A stretch of DNA of 64,000 nt from Bedellia somnulentella (lineage: Eukaryota; Arthropoda; Insecta; Lepidoptera; Bedelliidae). Of the stretch, positions 1-11,343 are shown piece after piece. Each line of letters opens with the position of its first letter. Within the stretch, counting starts at the first letter, position 1. The DNA is taken from positions 5,468,501 through 5,532,500 of the forward strand of contig OY755197.1 in assembly GCA_963576735.1 (NCBI GenBank), written 5' to 3'. The notes below the pieces were generated by a model. The model was given only the letters and a program-made list of their open reading frames with translations. It ran no database searches and was not told where the DNA came from. The position numbers were made by a program, and so were the translations under genes.

Positions 1-1540
1 CCCACATGAGATTATCATGAACAAAAAGATTTAAATAGTTTTATTATCTATCAAACCTTTTTGGGAGCAATAAGAGCAGAGTTATATCAATGATATTTGA
101 CGAAAGATATAAAACATACCTGTGATTATTTTTCATGCCATTCAACGTTTATCGTCACAAACACACATTCGTTATTTATTAACAACGCCTACAATCAAAA
201 ACATTTTCCAAAATTGTGATAAAATAGTTTGTACAGTTAGTAAAACTATATTTGAATAAATAATACCAAAAATCGCCACCAATTTGGAATCGTATAAGGT
301 GGTCTATTTTATTCATTCGACTCGATAATTTCCAGCTACTATTACACACATAATTGTGGCTTGTGAAACCAATAATTTTACCGGCGAGTCGTTTAATAAA
401 ATCGAAGCACTTACTCGATATGTCTTTATAAATAAATTGGGTAGCGTTGTTCTTGAGCGTGTATTAATAGTTGCCATGTGTTCTTGTCACGGCTAGAAAA
501 TATAGGAACGCGCTTGTTTCTATGCGGCCTCGATTATGATAAATCTTTCTTTTTTGTCGTCGGTTTTTTTTAATGTATAAGTACGTGTATTCAGTTGGGA
601 AGTGTGGTCTCACGTTTATCCCTGCCTGATATAGATTAGAAGAGAAGGGTTTATGATAGAAGAACTTTTTTATATCAGTATTTTGATGTTTTAATTATGA
701 ATAGTTGTAACAAATTATTTATAAAACTAAATATTGTGCAAATTTAAGTAATGTGGCTTTATTTATTTCCTTAACATAATACAAGGAATGTAATATTAAT
801 AAAATAAATATATCTGATTAAGCTGTAGTAAAATATTTTTTTTGTCATCGACGGTTATCAAAAAGTTACACGTTGATTTTGTCACAAAGTTATACTTACA
901 ACCACATATACTTATTTATAGTTAAAACATAGGGTTTTGATCTGTAAACAGTTTTTATTTCTCGATGTTTTCTCTATTGAAACTTTGCTTCGAACCACAT
1001 CACATCCAAAAATCTAACATACGACCTTCTTTCGTATTATTTATTTAGAGTAATTCGAAATTCGACTCAAAAGATCCGAATAAGTACCGAAACACGACAA
1101 ATCAATCCTATACGTCGAAAAGAAATGCCCCGTGACCACTCATAAAGGGCAATCGGCTGTCCGACGCAGACATATTAGGGGTATTTCGTCTCGCCGCCGT
1201 CAGGGACAAGGTTCAATTGCCGGCCCAGACCATTTGTTATCCCTTAAAAGATTCGTATTGAACCGTTAAGGTTGTTCGATTTATTGTTACAATCAGATGT
1301 GTATGTTGGTCGATGGTTGGGATGTTTATGATGGATTGTAAGAAAATTAAATAAAAATAATTATCTTTTTGTACACAAATATATACCATATCCTAATAAG
1401 AGTGGCGACGGTAATTTGTGGGGAAGTTTAACTGTTTCAGTATTATAATATTTTACATAAATTTAAAAGTTTGAGATTCGTAATTAACGATTAATTAATT
1501 ATATCCTACTATAATTTACCACAAATTATATTGTATTTAT
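1..1540. other. AT-rich non-coding stretch
   Basis: No long reading frame, RNA gene or repeat copy is recognisable here. The stretch is AT-rich with short homopolymer runs and looks like intron or intergenic DNA. Confidence 0.5.
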
Positions 1541-1549
1541 TATTACCAT

Positions 1550-1808
1550 ATACCATATGCTGTGTAGTGTCGGCTTAGAATAGCACTACCCCATTTCTTC
1601 CGGTGGGTGTACGTAAGAGGCGACTAACGGTATTGGGGCTTTTTAAGGGAATTTTGGGCGATGCGGTTGGAGACCAACAACCTTTATTTTTACCATCTTT
1701 TCCCCTCAGAACTTCCAAAAGTGGCTGAGGGATTTCTAATTCCTTAGCTCTGGCTACCCCTTCTAGGGATTTACAGCCGTTAAGCCGTGAGTATATGTAT
1801 GTATGTAT
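1550..1808 (+). mobile_element. Family A SINE-like retroposon, near complete
   Basis: This copy serves as a reference for family A. It starts around GCTGTGTAGTGTCGGCTTAG (from 1560), carries the conserved blocks CACTACCCC, CGTAAGAGGCGACTAACGG, GGGCGATGCGGTTGGAGAC and AAGTGGCTGAGG, and ends GCCGTGAGTATATG followed by (TATG)n. A block near the 3' end (GGCTGAGG...CTAATTCCTTAGCTC) can fold into a hairpin. A 9 bp direct repeat, TATTACCAT, lies at 1541-1549 and 1809-1817 and is a plausible target duplication. There is no coding capacity and no obvious tRNA box. The 3' end has an 8-base insertion (about 1783-1790) relative to other copies. The tail and target duplications indicate LINE-assisted retroposition. 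Confidence 0.75.
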
Positions 1809-1817
1809 GTATTACCA

Positions 1818-3023
1818 TCTTTTCCCCAATCACCACCACATTTGTGAAAAAAATAAGTACTTATACAAGAGATGGCAAAAATCTTAAAAAATAAAAACTC
1901 TTAATCTTATCTTAAATTTTGTCTCAGTTCTAGGAAACTTACAAATATATAAAATGTGAAATTTAATGTCAATCGAGACACAAAAAAAATTATTAATAAT
2001 TATTATACCTACCTATATCATCCTATAGAAAATTAGTATCAACTGTATGTGTCTTATAGATAATACCGTAGTATCTGTAACTTTATGTAATCAAGTTAAA
2101 AAAGTTCCCACATGTTATCTGAGAAAAGTTAGTTGAGCTTATCGTCAGTGGTGCAAAGCTTAATCAAGTTTAAAAAAGAAGTGTAAACAATAGGAGTTAT
2201 TGGCGAGAGGTCGGAGCAAGCGTGTCGGTTTAAAACGATGACCAACTTCAACTTTTATACTGAATTGCAGTGCGAAATATTGACTATGTCTTAATTTACT
2301 GACTGTTTGAGAATACCTTTGTTTGTATTAACTATGGGAGTACTTATTTTTGAACAAGTATTTTAAGCAAATTTAACAACAAATTTTGTTACAAGCTCTT
2401 AGGATCGGAATATGTATTATCATTAAATAATCATATTGTAATACTCTGTAAACTCATAATTAATGTTTAATATTTTTCATAACACCTCGGTGTTTTGATA
2501 GTAGTCGGGTAGTCAGAGTAGGAAAGACTTTGGTAGTAAATAAATAAATTAAAATTATTCCTTACGAAGTTTACTATAAGCTTAACTTATTCGATTTTTA
2601 AACTTTCCCGTTTCGAAAATTTACATAGATGCTGTCTTAATCTATTTCATATAGATATTTTTATAAATCGTTTATTTTATTTCAAATATATTTATATGCA
2701 ATATATTTACTGGAAACCGATTGATACGATTAAAAGATAATCACGTTTTAATTTTGATACGGCCAAAATTTTATTCCCGGAGGACTGAATGGACCGCTGG
2801 TGTTAATTAAGTTAGTCAGATATCGATAATCAGATTCTATATTGGATAAAGATTATTACAATCTATTAATTTATTCAGAACATCATACAAATTTATTTTA
2901 GACCACCTCTTAATTACGCTAAATATATTTATAATAAAAAAATATAATTATACATACATACATTAACTTTAACTAAATCAAAAATAATAGAAAAAAATAA
3001 TAATTAAAAGTAACACGTCAAAA
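1818..3023. other. AT-rich non-coding stretch
   Basis: No gene or repeat is recognised. The last 100 bases are very A/T-rich and probably include the 3' untranslated end of the adjoining minus-strand retroelement fragment. Confidence 0.45.
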
Positions 3024-3983
3024 TTAAGCAAACAAACCGCCCCAAGTCATACCCGGCCCAAAGGTTCCCATCACACTGGCAGCATTTCCACGCTGCACAG
3101 CGAGCGAAATCCTCTGGACCAGAAATGCCCCTGAGCGGTAGTCCAATCCCCGATCCCTCAAGCGACGACCAATTTCCCTAACAAAGTGTCTACCCTGGGA
3201 TCCCCACACCCCCATTGTCTCGACAGCTAATGGTACAAACAAGTAACTCCCCATCAGCTGCGCGTACTTCATTGATTTTTGCCGCGCTGCCATCTCCGCC
3301 GCGGCCCCAGGATTTAAACTTGTGGAGCTAATGTGGGATGCCGCCAATGTACATACACACGTAGCATCCCATAAAAGGCAACGACCTCTCTCCCACGGTA
3401 TTAAAGTGAGACCGTCCGGACGTTTCCCGTCGCTGCGACACAAACCTGGTGGTTCCAAAACAGATGGAATGTCAGCAGACACGAGAGCCCTCCGGACGAT
3501 GTCATTGATTGAATGATGGCGAGAGAGTCTCCCTGCGCTTTTGACACAATGTAGCCCATGACGCCCCAGCGAATCGACCGATGAACCACAAATACAGCGG
3601 TGTGGCTCACATATGTTGCATCCAAGACGAAGCGCCACGGCTACACGCAGGGAGTTGTTGTCCAGAAATGTACCTAAATGCGGAGATGGCAACGCATGCA
3701 ACCAAGCACCCGACTCCGGCTGAGAGACTGCTCTCAGACGAGCAAGCTCCGCTCCCGAGCTCTGCGCTAACAACCCACCGAGGGAGGACTTGCACAGTTC
3801 CTCATCCCAGGAGCGCTGTACGCTGGGCTTCTCTGGACAATCTCCTGCCGGGCAACGGGCTTGCCACAGCTGAAAAGCCTCATCGGCGAATGGGATGCTA
3901 AAACTGTCACCATCAAAACTTAGAATACGAGTGACAAGCTTCAGCACCCCATGCGAAGAGTATATTATTTTCACAAACATCAA
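3024..3983 (-). CDS. Non-LTR retroelement polyprotein fragment, C-terminal zinc-finger/endonuclease-like region
   Basis: This open frame of 319 codons resembles the C-terminal part of a retroelement protein seen in many animals, recognised from memory. It has no reverse transcriptase, so the 5' part is missing. Residues 122-146 form a Cys/His cluster (C122, C125, C130, C132, H142, C146), followed by an R-x2-RH motif at 152-156. Next come KRPDG (187-191) and WDAT (205-208), then QRGNAASV near 297-304. A zinc cluster followed by RH, K/R-PD and a downstream D resembles the restriction-like endonuclease end of R2/R4-type LINEs; the D190/D206 assignment is inference. The first 20 or so codons probably come from flanking DNA, since minus-strand sequence just upstream (3984-4020) looks like a decayed family B SINE tail. 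No stop or frameshift interrupts the conserved part. It is probably a non-functional truncated insertion. The exact LINE clade is uncertain. Confidence 0.7.
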   Translation of the reverse strand: MMFVKIIYSSHGVLKLVTRILSFDGDSFSIPFADEAFQLWQARCPAGDCPEKPSVQRSWDEELCKSSLGGLLAQSSGAELARLRAVSQPESGAWLHALPSPHLGTFLDNNSLRVAVALRLGCNICEPHRCICGSSVDSLGRHGLHCVKSAGRLSRHHSINDIVRRALVSADIPSVLEPPGLCRSDGKRPDGLTLIPWERGRCLLWDATCVCTLAASHISSTSLNPGAAAEMAARQKSMKYAQLMGSYLFVPLAVETMGVWGSQGRHFVREIGRRLRDRGLDYRSGAFLVQRISLAVQRGNAASVMGTFGPGMTWGGLFA

Positions 3984-4020
3984 AAGAAAATCTTCACGCC
4001 ATACATCCCCAAAGGACTGT

Positions 4021-5919
4021 ATATAAAACTAATTTCATAAAATGTAATTCCTTTTTTTTGTGAAATTGAGACAGTGGTAAATACTGAATGATACTTTGTC
4101 AGTGTCACCTTTGTGACATCTTTTATGTCAAGCTTTCGCTCATAATAAAATAACACATATTCGTACTACACATGTAGTGTGTGATGTGGGTAAAGTCTAT
4201 CACACTCTCAGCTACGTTTGAGTGTAGAAAAGAAAGTAAAGTATGGGATCATTGATCAAATTTATTTATGAAAAATATAAATGATGGTCATAGTTTATTG
4301 TTTTCTTATATACACAAATACAATACAGATCAAGTTAGTTCTAAGAGAAGTCATCATGACTTGTGGTAAGGGATACTTTATCGACGATATATTTCTAAAA
4401 GATAAATAATACATATTTTAATAAACATTTGTTCTCAGGTAACCTATCATATTTAATAATGAAAGAGCTATAAAAAGTGAAAAAGATGAATCTAATAATC
4501 ACACTAAAGTCAAGTGACACGGGAATTGAAACTCTGCACAAATCATCTAACCTTTCTTAAAAGAACACTCACGTACAATCGCTGAATATAAATATAAGTG
4601 ATAGATCGCGTATCCGGCTATTAATAAGTTAGTAGCCAACGAAAAGCGATTGCTCGACACATATCTCTCGGGTATTTGAGGAGAAAATGAGAAAGGAATT
4701 CTCTTTTATTTACTTTCGAAATTGGATTATCCACTAGATGTTAGATCTCAAAGGAGAATCTTGGATGAAAGGGATTTTTTAATGCGATCGAGGAAAGAGT
4801 TTTTAATATTATTCTTTGTTACGGATATGCTGCCGGGTTATATTTATATTGTATCTTGCCCCCATGGGCAACCCCATGGTTTGATTGGAACTGGTTATTT
4901 TCGGAATACTTCTTTGTATTTTTGATAATAGATTTATCTCTATGAATTTCACCGATTGAATAAATAATTTCTAGGTAATTCATAATTATACTGTAAACCG
5001 ATTGCAATTTGACCGTTCTTATGAGTAAGAAAGTAAAATGCTTCGACTTAATCAAATCAGATGGTTGCCTATATGATTTGATTTACTTTTACACAAAACT
5101 ATGTGTTAATCAAATTATTGCGTGTGAAATAACACGTGTGAACGTAGCCTAGTGTGGATTTGGGTGTATCCAATTCTACCAGAGTCCTTAGGAAGTTTGT
5201 ATTTAAAAAGCTACACATTTATAAAATGTAATATACTAAGAAACTTTAAAATAGCCAAAGGTTTCTTTTTTGCCGTCGAAAGGCGCTTACGCACCTCATT
5301 CTTGTGCTTGATTTGAAATGTAGATGGCGTTAGGTGTTCCTTGCGTTAAGAAATACAATCTTGATTTAAGGTTTTTTTTCACTAATCTAAACATGTTGTG
5401 TAGCACAGGTATTATATGTATGTACTTTATAATTATAACACACAGTTATTATGACCGTTGTATTAAATCTGGTCAATTAAGATAAAAAAAAAACGAAGAA
5501 CATGCATTTTCGGATACTAGGAATTTTAAAGAGTTTCGTTTCATCATGACTAAAGAAGCTTTAAAAATACTATTATTTATCGAAGAAAAATGTTGTAAAA
5601 TTCTTTGGCCTCTAAAGCTAATTCAATAACTTTAGTATCGCACATGGCATTATCTGTGACTTGTAAAACTTCCTTTCTCTTGGTAAACTAAGCTCTCTAC
5701 AAAATTTTAGCTTCCCTGCCCGGCAAGCACGAGCCGTGTTTAAACTAGTTATCGCGTGGGATAAAGCAGCCATCTCTTACGCACATACTTAGTATCGTAT
5801 ACTGCCATCTCATTCTAATCGTTATCGTGTCGATAAAATAGCGCTCGTGCTTTACCTTCTGGAGTCTAAAGTATTGATAATGTCTAAATTAACTTAATTA
5901 TTTGATCCTTATATCTATA
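4021..5919. other. AT-rich non-coding stretch with weak inverted repeat
   Basis: No gene is recognised. A 10 bp inverted pair (AAGCACGAGC at 5725-5734 and its complement at 5843-5852) may mark a decayed fold-back element, but nothing else supports this. Confidence 0.4.
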
Positions 5920-6882
5920 TCTATACTTATAATAAATCTGTAGAGAGGTCAATTCTGTACATGAAATATATTTTCAAAATAACTATCAGGTGGTGATTAG
6001 GGATCGATACTGATGCCAAAAATGCAATCAGTAAAATTTTTGTCTGTCTGTCTGTCTGTCTGTCGGTTTGTATGTTCCTTATGGAAACAAAAACTACTCG
6101 ACGGATTTTAACGAAACTTGGTACAATTATTCTCCATACTCCCGGGCAGGTTTTTGTATACTTTCCAGCAGAGTAGTAAAGGGGAATTTTGGGAAATTTT
6201 GGGAAAACGGGAGAAGTTACTACAGTTTTTAAGCTTCCGTCGCGTGTGCAGCCTTAATGGTTAAACTAACATAGAAATCATGTATGACGGAAATATTCTT
6301 CATAAAATTATCTAAAAAAAGAATCGTCCACAGTTTATGTCTATCTTTTACGGTTGACTCACAATAACACGTGTAATTCCTGATAGCTTAGCAGTTCGGA
6401 ACATTCTGATTATATTTGTTTACTCTTACGTTTGTAATCCTCTCACACATCCCTAATTTAAAAAAAAGTAACATTATTACCTATTCAATAAAAAAAGAAT
6501 CGTAGAAATCGGTAGAGAAACACCGAAATTATACATAAAATAAGCCATCGCGCCCGTGACCAAAACCGAATCGTTACTAATTTACATATAACATACTAGA
6601 TGGCGCCAGTAGTTGCATCCTACAACACGTAATGATTTATTTTTTAGATTGTTATAAATACTTCTTAGCGTTTTATTCCAAATTTGCTATTAAACGGAAG
6701 TAATGAACCATTCATTAAAGCGCATTAAAAATCACCAAGTTACACTGTTTAGGGAATGCTATAAATTGAATAAATTGAAAACATTGCGCTGAATTTCACA
6801 ATGCTTGAGCAGTGACTAAAGAAAGAAACATCAGATATTTAAAAAACAACGCTACCCGTGCGAAGCTGGGACGATCCACTAG
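5920..6882 (+). mobile_element. Non-autonomous Helitron, lepidopteran type
   Basis: The element starts TCTATACTTATAATAAATCT directly after an A. It ends ...GGGACGATCCACTAG directly before a T, matching the Helitron rule of 5' TC, 3' CTAG and A/T insertion. A short GC hairpin (CCC...GGG around CCCGTGCGAAGCTGGG, 6855-6870) precedes the CTAG end. The internal sequence, including the GTCT repeat and the block ACTCGACGGATTTTAACGAA, is familiar from Helitron copies dispersed in Lepidoptera (recalled, not searched). There is no Rep/helicase frame, so it depends on an autonomous partner. No target duplication is expected. Confidence 0.75.
6041..6064. repeat. (TGTC)n microsatellite inside the Helitron
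   Basis: Six tandem TGTC units lie within the 5' third of the Helitron-like element and appear to be part of its normal sequence. Confidence 0.9.
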
Positions 6883-7604
6883 TATATAAAAATATCACAT
6901 ACATTCGGTAAGCATTTAGAAATGCAATATAACCTCGAAAGGATATCGTTTAATTTACCAGAGTTGAAAGACTTGTAGCAATTTTTTATAAGCAACTAAA
7001 TGACCATAAAGCGGAGCGATATTGTGGTAGTAAATCGCTATATTTATAGCATTATTCGTTTTATAGCGTTTAAGAGGTTTAAAAATCTAATTAAGATCGG
7101 ATTGCGTGAGCATTGTTGGTTCACTGGCGACTCTATTAAGGTTTCATTACATTAATCGCGGTTTTAATGCGCCCCACATTTATTGATGGTTGTGACCAAA
7201 TCATATTTTTCAATTCTGAATGATTGCTCTTTACTGATGAAAGGAATAACTGTTTTACGAGTATTATGATTAGCAATTTAAATTGGAGTTTCGGAATTGT
7301 ACACGAATTTTCAATATTGAAATAACTTCAAATTATTGGTTCTGAGAATTTTTTGAATGGTCGTGGTATTACATCATACATTGATCATTTAATCTAATTA
7401 ATCGCATTTTAACTCACATTAATAAATGATTCTGGGAATCATTTTCAATGGTTGCCAATTAATTTGTATGTTATATTGTGTAAATAGGACAAAGCATTTT
7501 CAACTAAAGATATGATTGATCAATTGCATTTTACAAACATTTATCCATTATGTTTTTTTTTTTGCCAAAAAGCAAATCTTTGCTGTAACTTATTAAAACT
7601 TTGA
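6883..7604. other. AT-rich non-coding stretch
   Basis: Nothing recognisable was found on either strand. Confidence 0.45.
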
Positions 7605-7805
7605 AATGTTGGCATAGAAAAGCACTAACCCATTTTTTCCCTTGGATGTCGTAAGGGTCGAGGTGGATTTTACTTGGTAACATCAAACATTTCTCTCTTA
7701 TTTTTGTTTTTTAATTTTTTTCGCCATTCAACTTTCGAAAATTGGAGAATATATTCCTGATCCTAACAATGATTTTAGGGATTTGAAGCCGTCAGTATAA
7801 GAAGG
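7605..7805 (+). repeat. Family A retroposon, heavily decayed
   Basis: The 5' block (AGCACTAACCCATTTTTTCC), a CGTAAG block, CCATTCAACTTTCG and GATTTGAAGCCGTCAGTATA follow the family A order with many substitutions and indels. It is an old copy. Confidence 0.55.
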
Positions 7806-8085
7806 TAGCTGTTAAAAGGCCAAAGTAGTAAAAAAAGTAAGTGTAAAGGTACAATATCGCAAGTTCTTCACGGCATTAGTGTTTGAGCTATCTCATATTG
7901 CTCTGGGCTTTATTATCGCACGCAAACGCAATATATCTCCGAGATGAGGCCATTTGCTGGCTGCACTACTATGGCCAAGGGTGGAATCTTATAAAGTATG
8001 GACAGCTGATGAATTTATACAAAAAAGACTACTAAAACGCTTTTACTTTACGTGTGTAAATAATTATATGAATTAAGTACTCCTT

Positions 8086-8347
8086 CATATATACACACAT
8101 ACATACATGTATATACTTACAGCTATAAATCCCTTGAAGGAGTAGCCAGAGAAGAAGAATTTTCTCAGCAAATTTTGGAAGATGTGTGGGGATGATTGTA
8201 AAAAAAAGAAAAAAATAATAAAACAAACGGGTTAAGCTAAATAAAACCTTTTAACAAAATCACTTATAATCCACAATACCCTTAGCCGCCTCTTACGTAC
8301 ATCCACGAGAAAAATGGGGTAGTGATATTCTAAGCCAACACTATTTA
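8086..8347 (-). repeat. Family A retroposon, full length but diverged
   Basis: It is read on the minus strand. The 5' end lies near 8347 (AGTGTTGGCTTAGAATATCA), and the 3' end at 8086-8115 carries GCTGTAAGTATATACATGTATG and an ACAT-rich tail. All family A blocks are present in order, with internal A-rich expansion around 8200-8230. Confidence 0.65.
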
Positions 8348-8730
8348 TACTTGCGCTATTAAGTTTTATCAGTTGAGGTAGGGATTATTTCTGGGATTAC
8401 TGTGCTTGGTATAATCCTGTGTGGCCATTCTCTTCTTACAAAACCATGAATATTGGTACTTTAAAAGATATTTTTTCTATCCTACCCACAGAGTATTTTT
8501 TCTTACCACACCGTTCAAAAACAAACAACTTCTCTTCACTTGGCTGTCGCAGAATCATACGTTAGTATGTTATGATGTCTGCCAGCTTTACAGCTTACTT
8601 CGCTTGTGTATTGAAAATGTGATATTCGTACATGCTGTATATCGCCGCAATCGATGCAAGCGTTTACGAACCGCGCTCATTGTGCTGAAATCTTAATTTA
8701 GTACAGTTCTGTTATTGTCGCGTAATAAAT

Positions 8731-8746
8731 CCGGCTCGAAGGACCA
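8731..8746 (-). other. Orphan BEL/Pao primer-binding-site remnant (tRNA-Tyr type)
   Basis: The plus strand reads CCGGCTCGAAGGACCA, which matches the 3' end of insect tRNA-Tyr plus CCA. On the minus strand this is the primer-binding site that follows the 5' LTR in BEL/Pao elements. The intact element in this window has the same context (CGCGGTAAAT- or TAATTAAT-like sequence, then CCGGCTCG, then ACCA). An LTR would lie to the right, from about 8747, and the gag-pol to the left, but no coding remnant is readable. It is probably a fragment of a decayed element. Confidence 0.5.
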
Positions 8747-9444
8747 ATAAAACTCGGAGCAACAAAAGCGACGCCATTTTTAAGAAGTATGACACTCTAT
8801 ACGTGAGTTGTGAGCTCTGGAATGCTCTGGCGATATCGGGCGGTTGTTTTTCTAGAATTTACTGTGGCTCTAGTACAGAATATAGAGTAGGTCGATCTTT
8901 TATTATGCTTCGCGGGAGACGTGAAGTTTTTAATAAAATTGGCAGTTTTATCATAGTGTTCTCACTTTCTGCGTAGTTGTTGTTTTATTGAAATTTTAGT
9001 TTGTTTGTTGGTGGTTACTTTTTATTTCGTTACCGTCATGAAAAACTAGGACCAATGATCGATGTTATTGTCCAAGATACAGTGACGATATGTGTAAGAT
9101 ACATTTGATAGATTGAGCACACTATTGAGTGTATGTTAAATTTAAGATTTTCGGTTTGCTAAAAGTAAATGTTTATTAATATTATTAATCCTTGTTAATT
9201 GTTTGGTAACATAATCGCAACTTGTTGTAGACTTTCATCATTTTATAATATTATATCATCATTTAATAAACCAACAGATTTGATCAACGCCACTTGATTT
9301 GACGCAAATGTCAATTCTATACAAACATCTCTTGGGTTTTAACAATATATATATTAATTAATTAATTATTAATTATTTTTATCCTCGCAGGTTTTAATAC
9401 AGAGGATACATTCACCCCAAAAACCCATTTGGCACTACTACATC
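8747..9444. other. Unassigned stretch, left part possibly an LTR remnant
   Basis: The first roughly 200 bases are less AT-rich and follow a BEL-type primer site, so they could be LTR sequence. No second LTR is present to confirm this. The remainder is AT-rich with nothing recognisable. Confidence 0.3.
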
Positions 9445-9455
9445 AAAGTTTTATA

Positions 9456-9828
9456 ACATAACATAATAATAATATAAACGTTCACGCCGAATATCCCCGA
9501 AGGGGTTGGCAGAGGTACTAATACTTCTGAACATCACGTGACTTTGTCACCTGGTGTTCAGAGTACCCACGTTTTGCATGGACAGTGTACTCACGTGATA
9601 GGGGGCAGGCCTATCGCCGTTTTGTACGAATACACTGTCACATAATAAGTACAACTCAGCCATGTGGGTTTCCTCACGATGTTTTTCCTCACCGTTAACA
9701 ACCATGATAAATTAACCACACATATGTCTTTAGAAAAGACAAATTGGTGTAGGCCCGACCCAGGATTTGAACACTTGTCGCTTGCACGATAACCGAGTGT
9801 TCTACCCACTGGGCTATCACGGTTGGTT
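9456..9828 (-). mobile_element. Family B tRNA-derived SINE, complete
   Basis: On the minus strand the element begins ACCGTGATAGCCCAGTGGGT (A box TAGCCCAGTGGG) and carries a B box of the form GTGTTCAAATCC. Both promoter boxes for RNA polymerase III are therefore present. A body of about 250 bp follows, ending in a CCCTTCGGGG hairpin and GGCGTGAACGTTTAT, then a TTATG-like tail at 9456-9475. A perfect 11 bp target duplication, AAAGTTTTATA, flanks it at 9445-9455 and 9829-9839. It has no coding capacity and must be moved by a LINE. Confidence 0.9.
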
Positions 9829-9850
9829 AAAGTTTTATACTCTAGTTACA

Positions 9851-10095
9851 TTGACATACACATATATACTCACAGCTATAAACCAAAAAAAGGGTAGCCA
9901 AACATTTTGTATAAGATATTATTTAGCAACATTGGAAGTTAAGTGGAGAAGAGATTATAAATTAAAGGATTTCTTGCGATGGGTCTTCATCCTTTTTTTC
10001 CAAAAATCACTCAAAAGCCCCAATACTCTCAATCGTTTCTTACTACACTCGCGGGAAGAAATGAGTTAGTGTTATGAAGCTTAAGCCGACCCACC
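9851..10095 (-). repeat. Family A retroposon, diverged
   Basis: Minus-strand copy. The tail end is ACATACACATATATACTCACAG at 9851-9875, followed by GGGTAGCCA, TGGAAGTTAAGTGGAG, GATGGGTC, AGCCCCAATAC and GGAAGAAATGAGTTAGTGTT blocks. It lies directly beside the preceding B SINE. Confidence 0.65.
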
Positions 10096-10451
10096 ACAAC
10101 TTGCGTTAATGTTTTCATTTGTACCATCATATTACTTTTAAGAGCATATACCATGATTGAAAATGCAAACATATAGAGTGATTTAAATACGCTAAGTACA
10201 CACTCATAAGTTGATTTATCAAACATCGTTCATACGAAATGCAAACATATGGCTCGTGGAAGTTGTCTAAATCCGGAACAGTGATCGGATATTAATTGGC
10301 AAAGTGAAAAGTCGATGGGAAACGGCGGAGACTTATTTGAGTTTAATAGGATTGAGCGCGGCAATCACGCGAGTTTCCTGGCCTGGAACTGTTTTCGTGT
10401 TAATGTTGAATATTTGTGGGGCCAGGGAATTTTCATTACTGTTTTTTAACA
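10096..10451. other. Non-coding stretch
   Basis: Nothing recognisable was found. Confidence 0.4.
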
Positions 10452-10612
10452 ATGTAATGCCGGCTTAGATTGTCACTACCCCTTTCTACCCACGGGTGTC
10501 GACTAAGGGAAAGAAGCTTTTTATGTGGTTTTTGGGCGATTCCTACCATCTCGTCCCCCAATAACTTCCAAATGGATTTATGGCCCTGAGTATACGTTTG
10601 TATGTTTGTACG
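10452..10612 (+). repeat. Family A retroposon with internal deletions
   Basis: It has the 5' block GCCGGCTTAGATTGTCACTACC and CCCACGGGTGTCG, and a shortened middle. It ends ATTTATGGCCCTGAGTATACG with a decayed (TTTG/TATG) tail. The variant TGTCACTACCCCTTTCTACCCACGG marks a subfamily also seen at 29586 and 42104. Confidence 0.6.
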
Positions 10613-10732
10613 TTTTTTAACTCATTACTCGTATTGGGCTAGGTAGATATTAAATTTCAGTTAGTAGCAGTTTTAGAAAAATATGTTTGAAGTGCATGAG
10701 AAAGATCCAGTTGTTTAGCAAACAATGTATCA

Positions 10733-11211
10733 TGGTTGCGCGGGCGGGATAGCTACGAAGGACCAGAGCTGGTGAAGGCTCAGCGGATGGCGAAGGTATA
10801 GGAAATAGGAAGCAACGTGAGACTCACCTCGTTCTCGTAACGGACGACTTGGCTTGGTCGATGGCGGCGGCTCCGTCAACAACGCTGCTGTTTTTCTCTT
10901 AAGCGGCTACACTTCCACACACAACACAATCTTATTCAAATAAACAAATAGTCATAAAACTTCAATATGAAACATGCGGGCGCGGTTCAGATGATGCGGT
11001 GTACAGCGGTTTTCGATACGGATATCTAAGTGCTACTGCTCGCTCGATCGTCTCTCCCCTTCCTGGTCATCCCTCCTCCTCGTATGACATCTCACGCGCA
11101 GGTAAGGAAAGGAAAAGGATAGAATGAGACGGGATTAACGAGTCCGATCAACTACCCACTTCTAGTTATAAAATAATTTAGGTACGCGGTACGGTAGGTT
11201 CGGCGCAAGCA
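10733..11211 (-). repeat. 3' LTR of the BEL/Pao element
   Basis: It begins TGGTTGCGCGGG and ends GGCGCAAGCA on the plus strand. It carries a TTTTATAA-like TATA motif in element orientation (about 11168-11175). It matches the right LTR over its whole 479 bp by visual comparison. Confidence 0.95.
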
Positions 11212-11220
11212 TCCCCCCGG
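11212..11220 (-). other. Polypurine tract of the BEL/Pao element
   Basis: On the minus strand the bases just upstream of the 3' LTR read CCGGGGGGA, a G-rich purine run expected to prime plus-strand DNA synthesis. Confidence 0.7.
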
Positions 11221-11343
11221 GCTTGAAGTCTCTCGAGATTCAAATACAAATAAACGCAAAATACTGTATAAAATCTAACGCGGCTACTTAAACTAAACTA
11301 ACGCGGTATAAGAATCTGAACTAAAATAATAAAAAAACTTAAA

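Noticed and set aside
6041..6064. Possible CRISPR-like or satellite array
   Set aside because: It is a simple four-base microsatellite within a Helitron; no spacers exist, and CRISPR is not expected in a eukaryotic genome.
8421..8696. 91-codon plus-strand frame
   Set aside because: It has no conserved motif, no start context and an AT-driven composition. It is likely chance.
9591..9809. Frame of about 70 codons, partly repeated at 23652-23891 and 47669-47884
   Set aside because: These are readings of family B SINE copies. The shared peptide comes from the repeat.
11212..11343. Possible envelope gene in the BEL element
   Set aside because: Only 132 bases separate the pol stop from the 3' LTR, too short for an envelope frame.
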